DNA from: Acidobacteriota bacterium
GTDB taxonomy: Bacteria > Acidobacteriota > Terriglobia > Terriglobales > Acidobacteriaceae
Direction of reading: 5' to 3'
Length of the DNA stretch: 36,212 bases
NCBI GenBank assembly: GCA_021790655.1
Contig: JAJYGR010000045.1
Coordinates: 1-36,212, forward strand
This document shows positions 24,815-34,100 of this stretch, piece after piece. The notes below the pieces were generated by a model. The model was not told the origin of the DNA, made no database searches, and was given only the letters and a program-made list of their open reading frames with translations. A program made the position numbers and the translations under genes. The first letter of the stretch is position 1. Every line of letters begins with the position of its first letter.

Positions 24815-25531
24815 TCACCTGCCGTTCTGTGACTGAGGCTGCCGCTTAGAGTCGCCATGCTCCACCATTCGTCCATCCATAAGGCGAATGACACCGTCCA
24901 CTTCACTGATCATGCGGGTATCGTGAGTGACCACCAGGATTGCCGTGCCCTGATCTTTGCTCACCTTGCGCAGCAGTCGCATCACGCTTAGTCCACGCTC
25001 CGTATCCAGGGCCGCCGTGGGCTCGTCGGCTAGGATGATGGCTGGGTTGTTTGCCAGGGCGCGGGCGATGGCTACGCGCTGCCTCTCGCCTCCGGAGAGT
25101 TGTTCGGGAAGATTGCCAGCGCGGTCTGCCACTTCCAGATACTCCAGCAGTTCCATAGCACGCGAGTCCGCTTGCCGCCCGAAGATGCCGATTAGTTCCA
25201 GGGAGAGTAGCACGTTTTCCTTTGCCGTTAAAAACGGAATGAGGTTGGCAAATTGAAAAATGAAGCCAACCTTCTCACGGCGAAGCCGCTGCAAGTCGAA
25301 CCTTTTCCCGTTATAGATGTTTTCCCCTTCAAGCAGCACGCGTCCCTCGGTAGGTTCGGTGACCAGCCCAAGAATCATCAGGAGCGTAGTTTTTCCCGAC
25401 CCGCTCGCTCCCATGATGGCGAACAGTTCTCCAGGACGTACCGCCATGCTGATGCCCTTGAGGGCTTCGACCCGCGTATGCCCTTCGCCATAGCTCTTGG
25501 CCAAATCGGTCGCTTCAATCGCGTACTCCAT
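24815..25531 (-). CDS. ABC transporter ATPase, MacB/LolD/DevA-like
   Basis: 238 residues: Walker A GASGSGKTT, Q-loop, signature LSGGERQRVAIARAL, Walker B IILADEPTAALD and the switch His in VVTHD. The type resembles LolD/MacB/DevA ATPases that power non-canonical tripartite or lipoprotein-related machines. It pairs with the permease 12 bases upstream (AGGAGG in the gap) and the HlyD and TolC genes before that. Confidence 0.92.
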   Translation of the reverse strand: MEYAIEATDLAKSYGEGHTRVEALKGISMAVRPGELFAIMGASGSGKTTLLMILGLVTEPTEGRVLLEGENIYNGKRFDLQRLRREKVGFIFQFANLIPFLTAKENVLLSLELIGIFGRQADSRAMELLEYLEVADRAGNLPEQLSGGERQRVAIARALANNPAIILADEPTAALDTERGLSVMRLLRKVSKDQGTAILVVTHDTRMISEVDGVIRLMDGRMVEHGDSKRQPQSQNGR

Positions 25532-25543
25532 CCGTCCTCCTCC

Positions 25544-26833
25544 TTAAGTCCCGAGTACGCTGCGTGGGTCTACTTTCGTGGCCCGCCGGATGGCCATAAT
25601 ACTGGCCAGAAACGCAATGACGCTGATGACGATCAGCATCTGCACAACATCGCCGCGGGTCGCCACGACTCTTCTTGGGAAATACGGTTCACTGGCGAAC
25701 TCCAGCGCTGCCCCCAGGAGGGTGCCTAAAAGCCCCATCAACACCGCCTGTTGCAGGATCATGGCATAGATACGGCGAGTTTGCGTGCCCAGCAGCTTCA
25801 GCACCGCGATCTCCTTCAGTTTGTCCAGCGTGAACGTGTAGGTGATGAGTCCGATCACGACTCCCGCAATGACCAGCAGGATGAGGCGGAACAGCGACAG
25901 TTGCAGCAGGATGAGCCGGTTGGAGCCCATCAGCTGCATATTCACTTCCCGCGCTGCTGTATACACTTCAAGGTGTTTCCAGCGCGTGATCTCTTGCGCC
26001 ACCTCGTCCACCGGAACTCCGGGGGCGACTTTCACCGCAATTGCATTCACAAGGCTTACATTTTCGGCGATTTGAGAAGCCTGCTGCGCCAGTGGGCCAC
26101 CGATACGTGGATCGAGGGCCGCGGCGCCGAGCACCTGTTGTTGCGTGCGTCTGCGTATGTTACGCAGAAGATCGGGATCGGCTTCGAACAAGATATTTTG
26201 CGCATCATCGAGCGAGGCGTAGATGACCGGATCGGCAGTGTAGCCGACCATGTTCCTGGTCAGGCCGACTACGGTGTAATCAAAATCTCCCAGACGAATG
26301 CGTTCGCCCACCTGCAAACCGGTTTTCACATCCGCGACGATTTCGTAATGGCTCGCTTCGATGCCACGGCCTGCGATGATCGTCGGCGGGCCACCGATGT
26401 GTCCCGGCTCATAACCAATCACAATGAACCGCGAATCATGTGGCATGTCTATCCAACCCGGTTCGACCATCGTGCGTGTCCCGATGAGGGTGTTCATATA
26501 CATGAACTTCATCAGCTGTGTTGGGCGCATCGCACGTTCCACATGGTCCCACGCCATGACCAGAGGGCTGGCTTCGGCCACCCCATGCATCGACTGAATC
26601 GCGTGGTAATAATCCTCGGGGAACCTGGAGATTTCAACGAAGGGACCAAGCCAGGCTTTCTGGACGACCCAAAGGTCGGCGCCAGTTGTCTCGGTAATGG
26701 TGGATGAGTCTAGGATGATGCCGCGAATGATGCCACCGATCGTCAGCATTACCATCAAGAGCAATCCGACACCAATGGTCGATGTAAGAAATTTGAAAAA
26801 ATGGTAGCGAATGTCCTTGACTGCCAGGTTCAT
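25544..26833 (-). CDS. FtsX/MacB/DevC-like ABC permease
   Basis: 429 residues: one N-terminal helix (VGLLLMVMLTIGG), a large periplasmic loop of about 250 residues (MacB_PCD-like), and three C-terminal helices near residues 310-420. This is the four-helix MacB/FtsX mechanotransmission layout with the ATPase as a separate subunit, as in DevBCA. Overlaps the adaptor gene by 4 bases (ATGA). Confidence 0.88.
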   Translation of the reverse strand: MNLAVKDIRYHFFKFLTSTIGVGLLLMVMLTIGGIIRGIILDSSTITETTGADLWVVQKAWLGPFVEISRFPEDYYHAIQSMHGVAEASPLVMAWDHVERAMRPTQLMKFMYMNTLIGTRTMVEPGWIDMPHDSRFIVIGYEPGHIGGPPTIIAGRGIEASHYEIVADVKTGLQVGERIRLGDFDYTVVGLTRNMVGYTADPVIYASLDDAQNILFEADPDLLRNIRRRTQQQVLGAAALDPRIGGPLAQQASQIAENVSLVNAIAVKVAPGVPVDEVAQEITRWKHLEVYTAAREVNMQLMGSNRLILLQLSLFRLILLVIAGVVIGLITYTFTLDKLKEIAVLKLLGTQTRRIYAMILQQAVLMGLLGTLLGAALEFASEPYFPRRVVATRGDVVQMLIVISVIAFLASIMAIRRATKVDPRSVLGT

Positions 26834-28047
26834 GCGGGTTCTCCTTTGGAAGGAGCTGCCGTCTGGGTACGAACCTTTTCTCCCGGCTTCAGGCCCATTG
26901 GCTTGAGAACAATTTGTTCCCCTAGCTTAAGCTCACCTTCTACAGCAGCCAAAGGTGACCGGGGACTGCTCGCAATGGCTTTTACTCCGATCCGTTTTAT
27001 TTTTTGATCCGCGCCCACGACAAAAATAAACTGATGGTTGGCCATCGTCATAATGGCGGAGCTCGGGACTACGATTGCATTGTTTACTTTGCCGACTTCG
27101 ATATACACGTCCGCCCACTGTCCAATCTCAAGCTCTTTCGGAGGCAAGGGAAAAGCGACTTCAACGGTCATCTCCTCCGCACCTGGATCGGCCTGTGGGC
27201 TGATGCGGTAGACGTGTCCCTGGAATGGCTGGGATTCGCGGCCCCGTACGATGACCGTCGCGGATTGTCCGGCGTGGAGCTTGCCGGAAAATCTCTGATC
27301 CACGTACGCGTTGACCATCGTAATGCTGGGGTCTGCAACAGCTACCACCGGTTCTCCGGGAACGATGGCATCGCCGGGCTGTTTGGGCAGGTTGACGACA
27401 ACGCCGGACAGATAGGTGAATATTTTCGTTTCCGACAGATTGAACTGCTCGAACTGAACATCGGCCCTGGCAGATCCAACTTCCCGCTGGGTGGCTCGAA
27501 CCTCAGCCTCCGCAGCTCCTACAGCGCTTGCGGCTGTACGATACTGTTCCTCGTATTGGTCCGCCTCTTCCTGACTGACCGCTCCCGTCGCAACCAGGTG
27601 CTTTTCGCGCTCCCAATCGCGTTTCGTTTGCCATTCCGTTGCCCGCTTTGCCTGTTCGGTTGCGAGTGCCGCCTGTACTGTTGCAGCGGCTGCTTCCACA
27701 TGGGCCTGCGCGCGCTGGATCTCGCGTCGGATATCCGTGTCTTCCAACGTGGCAATCAACTGCCCTTTGCGCACGAAGTCGCTTTGATCGACAAATATTC
27801 GTTCAATCCTTCCCGGAATTTTCGCGCTTATATCGGCCTGCTGATCGACAGCGATGGTCCCTGTTCCCTGTACCTCGGCCACAAAATTCTGTCGTCGTAC
27901 CTGTGCAACCGCCACCTGAGGCGGCGTGAGAAATTTGGTTTTTACGATGAAAAATGCGATGACAAACAGCAACACATATAAGAGGCGCTTGCCCAGCTTT
28001 CTCATGTTGTATCGTTCGTTCGGTTGCCCTTGCTCCGCCTTACCCAT
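26830..28047 (-). CDS. HlyD/MacA-type periplasmic adaptor for the ABC pump
   Basis: 405 residues from the ATG at 28047 (GAGGTGAG upstream). One N-terminal membrane anchor (RLLYVLLFVIAFFIV), a split lipoyl domain (ISAKIPGRIERIFVDQSDFVRKGQ and VVVNLPKQPGDAIVPGEPVV), and a long Ala/Gln/Glu-rich hairpin of about 110 residues. It should join the ABC permease to the TolC encoded immediately upstream. Confidence 0.9.
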   Translation of the reverse strand: MGKAEQGQPNERYNMRKLGKRLLYVLLFVIAFFIVKTKFLTPPQVAVAQVRRQNFVAEVQGTGTIAVDQQADISAKIPGRIERIFVDQSDFVRKGQLIATLEDTDIRREIQRAQAHVEAAAATVQAALATEQAKRATEWQTKRDWEREKHLVATGAVSQEEADQYEEQYRTAASAVGAAEAEVRATQREVGSARADVQFEQFNLSETKIFTYLSGVVVNLPKQPGDAIVPGEPVVAVADPSITMVNAYVDQRFSGKLHAGQSATVIVRGRESQPFQGHVYRISPQADPGAEEMTVEVAFPLPPKELEIGQWADVYIEVGKVNNAIVVPSSAIMTMANHQFIFVVGADQKIKRIGVKAIASSPRSPLAAVEGELKLGEQIVLKPMGLKPGEKVRTQTAAPSKGEPA

Positions 28048-28057
28048 TGCTCACCTC

Positions 28058-29374
28058 TCACTGTCCGGTTTCGCGCTTCAGGGAAGCTGTAGCCGTGGTG
28101 TAGTCGGCAAGAGCGCGATAGTAATTTGCTTCCGACGTCAAAAGCGCCGCCTGAGCGTCCAGCAAATGTTCGATAATTCCGCGTCCATACTTTAGCTTCT
28201 CTTGTTCAATCCGCAATGCTTCGCGCGCCTCCGCAATCGAAGACTGCGTGGCTTGAATGCGCGCTTCGGCATTCCGCACCTGCAGGGTCGCCGTGCGTGC
28301 CCGCTGCATGGCGTCCAACCGCGCCTGGTCCGCCTTCGAGCGGTCTTCAAATTCCAGGCTCTTGGCCTCTTCCACGCGATGATTCAGGGGACGGTCGAAA
28401 ATCGGATAGTTGAAGGAGAATCCGGCAATCGCGCCTCCCCGGTATACGGAGAATGGATCGGTGCTTTGTTTGAAAAAGTCTGCCGAAAAGGAAAGTGTTG
28501 GCCGAAGCTGGGACTTCGCCTGCTCCACAGATTTCCGCGCGACATCCGTCTGCGCCTCTGCAAGTTGGTACTGTGTATTTCCGGTAGCGGCGGCAACAGC
28601 GGCCTGGTCTGCGGAAATCGTAACGTCCGGGCGTGGCAGCGAAGTTTGAGCGAGGATAGGAGTATCGAGGGGCCTTCCCATGAGGGCGTTTAGCTGGCCG
28701 GCCAAAATCTGCCGCTCATTCTCGAGGTCTATGTCTTCCGCCCGTACGTCCGCCAGCCGCGTATCGACCTTGAGCAGGTCCACGCGCGCAATCTTGCCGA
28801 CATCCAGCACTTGACTTGCAATACGGTGACTCTCCGTAAGAGCGTTGACAGATTCCTGCGCCGCCTGGACATCCCGCTCGACTTCGACCAGTCGCGCATA
28901 GGTGGCGGAAACTTCATATTCCAAATTGCTTTCGACGTCATGCACATTGGTCTGGGCCAGACTGCGCTCCGCCTCAGCGACATGTTTCTTCGCCCCGATC
29001 CGGCCACCGGTATAGATCGGCACCGTCGCGGTGGCGAGGCCAGTCAAGTGGCCATTCCCAAATGGCTGGTTGGGTATGTCAGCAAGAGGAGTCAAGGGAA
29101 ATCCCAGAGCGCTCTCTGTCGGTTGGTTGCTCCCCCGCAGAGCCGCATCCACGTCTACACGGGGCAATTGTTCTGCTTTGGCTGCGGCGACCGCCGCCTG
29201 TTTGGTCAGCACACTTTGCTGTGTAGCCGCCAGCAGAGGGCTGTGGTGTTTCGCATAGTCGATCGCGCCATCCAGCGTCAGGGAAGATGGAGTCGTTTGG
29301 CCCCGTCCAACGGTACACAGAAGTATCTGGACGGCTATGGCGATTAAGAAGGTCTTTAGCAAGAGTTGGCGCAT
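28058..29374 (-). CDS. TolC-family outer membrane protein of the ABC pump
   Basis: 438 residues from the ATG at 29374 (AGAAGGAC upstream). Signal peptide to about residue 26, followed by two TolC-like helical repeats with LDGAIDYAKHHSPLLAATQ at the start. It differs in sequence from the other TolC in the window. The order TolC, adaptor, permease, ATPase forms a complete tripartite ABC system. Confidence 0.9.
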   Translation of the reverse strand: MRQLLLKTFLIAIAVQILLCTVGRGQTTPSSLTLDGAIDYAKHHSPLLAATQQSVLTKQAAVAAAKAEQLPRVDVDAALRGSNQPTESALGFPLTPLADIPNQPFGNGHLTGLATATVPIYTGGRIGAKKHVAEAERSLAQTNVHDVESNLEYEVSATYARLVEVERDVQAAQESVNALTESHRIASQVLDVGKIARVDLLKVDTRLADVRAEDIDLENERQILAGQLNALMGRPLDTPILAQTSLPRPDVTISADQAAVAAATGNTQYQLAEAQTDVARKSVEQAKSQLRPTLSFSADFFKQSTDPFSVYRGGAIAGFSFNYPIFDRPLNHRVEEAKSLEFEDRSKADQARLDAMQRARTATLQVRNAEARIQATQSSIAEAREALRIEQEKLKYGRGIIEHLLDAQAALLTSEANYYRALADYTTATASLKRETGQ

Positions 29375-29382
29375 ATGTCCTT

Positions 29383-30057
29383 CTACATTTCGGTTTTCAC
29401 GCCTCGACGAATGAGGAACCAATTTGCGGGATAGGTGGTGATGAATCCCACGATCATCGCGATCTGCATCATGAACCAATACACGACACTATTCGGATGA
29501 AACGGACGAGCGAAAAAAAATTTGCTTGTCAAAGCCATCCAGGCAAACATGCCAACCTCAAAGGCAACGAGGGAAATTGTGTCCGCCTTAATTGCCTCTT
29601 TGATTCCTTCTCCAAATCCGAGATGACGCATCGGCACAATGGCGAAGTATTGAAATGCGATTCCTAAGGAGTACGCGGCGAGAAAATCCCAAAGAAAACT
29701 CGCGTAGAGGACGGAGCCAGCGAAAGTAATGCCACTTAGAAAGATGACCCATTCCGCCAAAACATCGCCTAAGCTGCATCCTGCGCCACAGTGGGTGGAA
29801 CCAACAAAGACAGACTGCCAAAACGGTTTTGTTGTAGAACTACGCGTATCAGTGCCTTTTGATGCGGCCCTGCCAATGCGCCAATATGCCCAAAGCCCGA
29901 TGGGACCAAGGTAGAGTGCTGTGACTGGCCAAACGACATTCATCACCGCCATGCGTTGTCGATGACCGCCGAGAATGTGAGCAAAAATCGCAAATGCACA
30001 AAGGACACCCATAGAAAGCGAAATGACTGCAAGTAGGTGAAGGCATTGCGGGGCCAT
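29383..30057 (-). CDS. DUF4396 membrane protein
   Basis: 224 residues with about six membrane helices. The family mark is THCGAGCSLGDVLAEW (H89, C90, C94), plus MNVVWPVTALYLGPIGLWAYW. GGAGG lies about 9 bases before the ATG. DUF4396 proteins recur next to copper ATPases and metal-binding genes; the His/Cys set could bind a soft metal at the membrane. The function is unknown. It sits 19 bases after the copper ATPase stop. Confidence 0.85.
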   Translation of the reverse strand: MAPQCLHLLAVISLSMGVLCAFAIFAHILGGHRQRMAVMNVVWPVTALYLGPIGLWAYWRIGRAASKGTDTRSSTTKPFWQSVFVGSTHCGAGCSLGDVLAEWVIFLSGITFAGSVLYASFLWDFLAAYSLGIAFQYFAIVPMRHLGFGEGIKEAIKADTISLVAFEVGMFAWMALTSKFFFARPFHPNSVVYWFMMQIAMIVGFITTYPANWFLIRRGVKTEM

Positions 30058-30076
30058 CGAAATGAACCTCCTTTCG

Positions 30077-32530
30077 CTAAAGCTGGACGTTTCTCAACCG
30101 TAGCGCGTTGCTGATCACCGAAACCGAACTGAAAGTCATCGCTGCGCTGGCAACGACCGGGCTCAGCAATAGACCGACAAAGGGATACAGGATGCCGGCC
30201 GCAATGGGCACTCCCAGAGTGTTGTAGGCGAATGCGAAGAAAAGATTCTGGCGGATATTGCGCATCGTCTTGCGGCTGAGTTCGATGGCTCGCACAATGC
30301 CGCGAAGATCTCCCTTTACCAGCGTGACGCCCGCACTCTGGATCGCAACATCTGTTCCTGTCCCCATTGCGATTCCCACGTCCGCTGCCGCAAGTGCTGG
30401 GGCATCGTTGATCCCATCGCCCGCCATGGCAACGATTCGTCCTTCCCGCTGCAGACGCTGGACGACATTGCCTTTCTCAGTCGGAAGTACCTCCGCCTCC
30501 ACTTCATCGATCCCCAGTTTTCTGGCGACAGATTCCGCTGTCGTACGGTTGTCTCCCGTAAGCATGACAATCCGGATACCCTCGTTGTGCAGGATGCGAA
30601 TGGCTTCCGCAGCCGTCGCTTTGATAGGATCGGCGACACCGAGGACTCCAGCCGGTTGGCCATCGATGGAGACAAAGATCACCGTTTGCCCGTCACGGCG
30701 CAACTGATCGGTGCGTTCCTGAACGGACGGATCCGATGCCCAAGGCACGGCATCAAATTGCGCGTTACCAACCGTTACGTGATTCCCACGAACAACTCCG
30801 CGAACACCCTTTCCCGTAACTGACTGGAAGTTCTCTACACGGTCTAGCTGAATACCCTGATCGTGCGCCCCCGCTATGATTGCCGCAGCCAGCGGATGCT
30901 CACTTGCCTGTTCAAGACTCCCCGCAAATGCGATCAATTCTCGCTGTGTGAAGCCGGGTTGCACCGCAACGCTCGCGAGTCGAGGTTTCCCCTCGGTCAA
31001 GGTGCCTGTCTTGTCCACGATCAGCGTATTCACGCGCTCCAACACTTCGAGTGCTTCTGCATTACGGATCAGGACACCAGCCGAAGCTCCACGCCCTGTG
31101 CCGACCATGATGGACATCGGAGTGGCCAGCCCTAAAGCACAAGGGCACGCGATGATAAGAACCGCCACGGCATTCACCAGTGCGTGTGCCATTCGCGGGT
31201 TCGGACCATAGATGCTCCACACGATGAAGGTGACGAGAGAAACGATCAGGACCGCCGGTACAAACCAGCCTGAAACCACGTCCGCCAGGCGCTGGATCGG
31301 CGCCCGTGTCCGCTGCGCTTCGCTTACCATTTGCACGATATGTGCGAGCAGGGTGTCGGAGCCTACCCGCTCCGCCCGCATGATGAGAGAGCCCGTGCCA
31401 TTCACCGTACCTGCCGTTACTTTGTCGCCCGAGGTCTTTTCCACCGGAATCGGCTCGCCGGTAATCATGGATTCATCGACCGGACTTTGCCCTTCGATAA
31501 CACTGCCGTCTACAGGGATTTTTTCGCCAGGACGCACGCGCAGCCGATCACCGACCGTGACTCGCTCCAGCAATACGTCTTCCTCGCTTCCGTCATCCCG
31601 AATCGTCCGGGCGGTGCGAGGTGCAAGGCCAAGCAAGGCTCGGATCGCACTGTTGGTCTGGCCGCGCGCCCGCAATTCCAATACCTGCCCAAGCAGCACG
31701 AGGGTAACGATGAAGGCTGCCGGTTCAAAGTACACTGCAAGATGACCGTTGGCTTCACGGAATGCTTGTGGGAACAAGCTGGGGAATAACGTCGCAATGA
31801 GGCTGTAAAAATAGGCCGCTCCGGTGCCGATGCCAATCAACGTAAACATGTTGGGGTTGCGGTGAAGAACCGATGCCCAGGCACGTTGGAACAGCGGCCA
31901 ACCCGCCCATAAGACGACCGGCGAGGCCAACGCAAACTGCAGCCAGACAAGTCCGCCGCCTAGCCAGTGCTGGAGCGGCTGGCTTGGCATCATGTCCGAG
32001 ATCATCACTACCAGAATGGGAATCGTAAGAACGACACTTGCCCAAAAGCGCCGGCGCATATCGTCGTATTCCGGATTACTCTCGTCCGCAGTTACCGTTC
32101 GCGGTTCCAACGCCATCCCGCAGATGGGGCACGCGCCAGGCTCTGACCGCACGATCTCCGGGTGCATAGGGCAGGTATATTCCGTACGCACCGGTGAAGG
32201 CGCTACAGCAGGTTCCAGGGCCATGCCACATTTTGGACAGCTTCCTGGTCCCTGCTGACGGACTTCAGGATGCATCGGGCAGGTGTAATCTCCCGCTTCG
32301 CACGAGGTAGGCAAGGCGGGAGTGGAGTGTCCGGTTTGGCCGATGTACCGCTCCGGATCAGCGCGGAACTTTTCGGCACAGCCTTTGCCGCAGAAGAAAT
32401 ATGTCTGGTTCTCATAATCGATCGACGCTGCGGCACGTCCCGCTTCGACCGTCATTCCGCACACGGGATCTGCCACAGAGTCCGGCCCACGCCTCTCGAC
32501 ATCAACGTTTGTTAGTTTTTGTTCGGCCAT
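30077..32530 (-). CDS. copA: Copper-exporting P1B ATPase with YHS and two HMBD domains
   Basis: 817 residues from the ATG at 32530 (GGAGG 9 bases upstream). The N-terminal metal array is a YHS domain ([10 protein letters not shown]...FFCGKGC, residues about 20-63) and two heavy-metal-binding domains (YTCPMHPE...CPKCGM at 82-103 and YTCPMHPE...CPICGM at 118-139). Then ITGEP, membrane CPC (462-464) in ACPCALG, DKTGTLT (Asp506), SEHPLA and [11 protein letters not shown]. No HMA domain. The CPC plus YHS/HMBD type is typical of copper/silver exporters. CsoR lies directly upstream. The stop of csoR at 32545 is just before this start, so both share a transcript. Confidence 0.9.
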   Translation of the reverse strand: MAEQKLTNVDVERRGPDSVADPVCGMTVEAGRAAASIDYENQTYFFCGKGCAEKFRADPERYIGQTGHSTPALPTSCEAGDYTCPMHPEVRQQGPGSCPKCGMALEPAVAPSPVRTEYTCPMHPEIVRSEPGACPICGMALEPRTVTADESNPEYDDMRRRFWASVVLTIPILVVMISDMMPSQPLQHWLGGGLVWLQFALASPVVLWAGWPLFQRAWASVLHRNPNMFTLIGIGTGAAYFYSLIATLFPSLFPQAFREANGHLAVYFEPAAFIVTLVLLGQVLELRARGQTNSAIRALLGLAPRTARTIRDDGSEEDVLLERVTVGDRLRVRPGEKIPVDGSVIEGQSPVDESMITGEPIPVEKTSGDKVTAGTVNGTGSLIMRAERVGSDTLLAHIVQMVSEAQRTRAPIQRLADVVSGWFVPAVLIVSLVTFIVWSIYGPNPRMAHALVNAVAVLIIACPCALGLATPMSIMVGTGRGASAGVLIRNAEALEVLERVNTLIVDKTGTLTEGKPRLASVAVQPGFTQRELIAFAGSLEQASEHPLAAAIIAGAHDQGIQLDRVENFQSVTGKGVRGVVRGNHVTVGNAQFDAVPWASDPSVQERTDQLRRDGQTVIFVSIDGQPAGVLGVADPIKATAAEAIRILHNEGIRIVMLTGDNRTTAESVARKLGIDEVEAEVLPTEKGNVVQRLQREGRIVAMAGDGINDAPALAAADVGIAMGTGTDVAIQSAGVTLVKGDLRGIVRAIELSRKTMRNIRQNLFFAFAYNTLGVPIAAGILYPFVGLLLSPVVASAAMTFSSVSVISNALRLRNVQL

Positions 32531-32544
32531 TATGAAAACCTCCT

Positions 32545-32961
32545 TCAACGCAGGTAGCGGTAGATCAGCTCCAGCAGTTCGTCATACATCTGGCGAGCAT
32601 CGTCCTTTGTTCCGTGCTTCAAGACGTCGGTTGCGCAGTGCTGCAGATGGTTCTGCATGAGAGCGCGTCCGATTCCTCGCAACGCTTCTTGTACGGATGC
32701 AATCTGGACGAGGATGTCAGGACAATACCTGTCTTCTTCCACCATCTTTTGGAGACCGCGAATCTGGCCTTCAATCCGTCGCAGACGGTTCAGATTGGAA
32801 GTCTTAATTGCAGGTTCTACTGCCAGGGCCTTACGAATCTTCGGTTTGGGAGGTCTCAAGTCTCTTTCGCTCTGTCGGCGGCGTCGCGGTAGTTTCGGTG
32901 CATCTCTGTTCAGTTGATTCCTGGTTAGACTCTCTGGACCGTTGGATTGCGTAGGTCTCAT
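32545..32961 (-). CDS. csoR: CsoR-family copper-sensing repressor
   Basis: 138 residues. The Cu(I) ligands are C80 (RYCPDIL), H105 and C109 (NHLQHC), in the same spacing as canonical CsoR (Cys, +25 His, +4 Cys). A basic region [14 protein letters not shown] for DNA binding is present. An extra N-terminal tail of about 50 residues, rich in Arg/Pro/Lys, is unusual. The ATG at 32961 lies only 10 bases from the predicted transcription start. It should repress its own operon including copA and release on copper. Confidence 0.9.
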   Translation of the reverse strand: MRPTQSNGPESLTRNQLNRDAPKLPRRRRQSERDLRPPKPKIRKALAVEPAIKTSNLNRLRRIEGQIRGLQKMVEEDRYCPDILVQIASVQEALRGIGRALMQNHLQHCATDVLKHGTKDDARQMYDELLELIYRYLR

Positions 32962-33007
32962 ATATACCCCCCATCCCTATTGTGAACACCGCTCGCTTCC
33001 ATGTCAA
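32962..33007 (-). promoter_or_regulatory. csoR-copA promoter with overlapping G-tract operator
   Basis: Minus strand: TTGACA (33007-33002), 17 bases, CACAAT (32984-32979), a good sigma-70 promoter. Downstream, a G3AT-G6 tract between AT-rich ends (32980-32962; on the plus strand ATACCCCCCATCCCTAT) resembles the G/C-tract operators of the CsoR/RcnR/InrS family. Its position over the start site fits repression. Confidence 0.6.
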
Positions 33008-33135
33008 TGTTGCCGCAATACAGAAAAACGCCACTCTGGTCGAATCAAACTGCCGCTGGAAGATAAACCATGTGAACGATGGAACTGCGCTCTTTCGCAG
33101 TAGAACTAATATTCGGAATTTCACAAGACTTTAGG

Positions 33136-33210
33136 TCATCCTTCAGGTAAAGAGACGGTCGTGTCGCACAATTTACATCCAGTGTTGAAGGCTTCTACTT
33201 TCCTTTGGAA
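33136..33210 (-). pseudogene. Remnant of a thioredoxin-like small protein
   Basis: The frame reads FQRKVEAFNTGCKLCDTTVSLPEG then stop. The first part matches the start of small thioredoxin-like proteins common in mercury clusters (KVEVFTAGCPLCDPAV-type with a CxxC); the rest is missing. No start codon or ribosome site belongs to it. It follows the MerC-like gene on the same strand. Confidence 0.45.
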
Positions 33211-33214
33211 GCGA

Positions 33215-33655
33215 TCATGCGCCTTTCCTTGGCGGGACCACCCCATGGTGCGGCAACGTGTCTTTCGCCGGAGGGCTAGCGCAGAAGATAGTGACTGGCC
33301 AACTGTTCGAGACAGAGGCCAGAATGAGCAACCCCAGTCCGGCATAGAACACTGGATCGGAAGTCAAGAAGAATTTACCGAACAAAATGAGGAATGAGGC
33401 TACAACTCCGAGAATGAATGGTCCATAACCGCGCCGTCTGTGCGCTCGAAATGCAAGCATCCCCACGGCCAGCAGCACAAACACCGCAGTGAGCGGCAAG
33501 AGATAAGTTGTATTCGGGACCAAGAAGCCAAGACCCACGGAAGAAAGTAGGCCAGCATAGGCAGGCCAGCACGCTGGGCATGCAATCTTGGGAAGCAATG
33601 AAGCTGCAATGCTGGGTACAGCGAGCAGAGTCCTCTTCCAACCGTAAGGTCTCAT
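33215..33655 (-). CDS. MerC-like small membrane protein
   Basis: 146 residues with four hydrophobic segments and the Cys motif KIACPACWPAYAGLLSSVGLGF (C26, C29). MerC and MerT proteins use such a vicinal or CxxC pair in the first helix to take up Hg(II). The remaining sequence matches a group seen next to MerR regulators in acidobacteria but not classical MerC, so the name is provisional. Its ATG overlaps the MerR stop by 4 bases, and both share the operator at 34069-34100. Confidence 0.65.
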   Translation of the reverse strand: MRPYGWKRTLLAVPSIAASLLPKIACPACWPAYAGLLSSVGLGFLVPNTTYLLPLTAVFVLLAVGMLAFRAHRRRGYGPFILGVVASFLILFGKFFLTSDPVFYAGLGLLILASVSNSWPVTIFCASPPAKDTLPHHGVVPPRKGA

Positions 33656-34062
33656 TGAAAGTCCTCCCCGTTGAGATTTTCAAGAATCGGACAGTTCGCC
33701 ACAGGTCCGCACCCTCGGCAGCTTTTGATGAGCCGCGAAATACTTGCGCGGATGGCCTGCAAATGCCGGATTTTCTGTTCGACATCGGCAAGCTTCGCTT
33801 GCGCTCGCGTCCGGATGTCAGCCTGGCTCGTGTTCGTGTCGACCCGTAGGGAAAGCAGCTCTTTGATTTCACTCAGAGAAAATCCCAATTCCTGAGCGCG
33901 TTTGATGAACTGAATCCGGCGTACTGTCTGCTGCTGGTAGATGCGATAACCGGCTTCTGTGCGGTACGCGGGTGCAAGGAGTCCCTGATGCTCGTAGTAG
34001 CGAATCGTTTGCAGATTGACGCCGCCGTTTTTGGCCAATTGGCTGATGGTCAGCTTGTCCAT
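33652..34062 (-). CDS. MerR-family regulator lacking the first Hg-binding Cys
   Basis: 136 residues from the ATG at 34062. The winged helix-turn-helix (LTISQLAKNGGVNLQTIRYY) is intact. Cys115, Cys118 and Cys124 lie in SCRGCGPVANCPILENL. Aligned with Hg-type MerR, the first Cys (residue 79 in the second merR here) is Gln80; the spacing to the other two, 35 and 9, is unchanged. CueR has Ser at that place and senses Cu(I); Hg and Zn/Pb sensors have Cys. Gln leaves the metal open. The predicted start site coincides with the ATG, suggesting a leaderless message. The longer frame from 34107 would begin upstream of its own promoter and is rejected. Confidence 0.88.
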   Translation of the reverse strand: MDKLTISQLAKNGGVNLQTIRYYEHQGLLAPAYRTEAGYRIYQQQTVRRIQFIKRAQELGFSLSEIKELLSLRVDTNTSQADIRTRAQAKLADVEQKIRHLQAIRASISRLIKSCRGCGPVANCPILENLNGEDFQ

Positions 34063-34068
34063 AAATCC

Positions 34069-34100
34069 ACGGTAAACCCTGTACTCGGGTATAGAGTCAA
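34069..34100 (-). promoter_or_regulatory. MerR-family promoter/operator of the merR/MerC-like pair
   Basis: Minus strand: TTGACT (34100-34095), 20 bases, TACCGT (34074-34069), with an imperfect dyad (CTATACC, two bases, AGTACAG). It differs from the element at 24404-24435 at few positions: both share TTGACTCTATACCC, then GTACAGGG. Autoregulation by the adjacent MerR is likely. Confidence 0.85.

Noticed and set aside
25751-26707. Plus-strand frame of 318 codons
   Set aside because: Antisense to the ABC permease; His/Arg-rich shadow translation.
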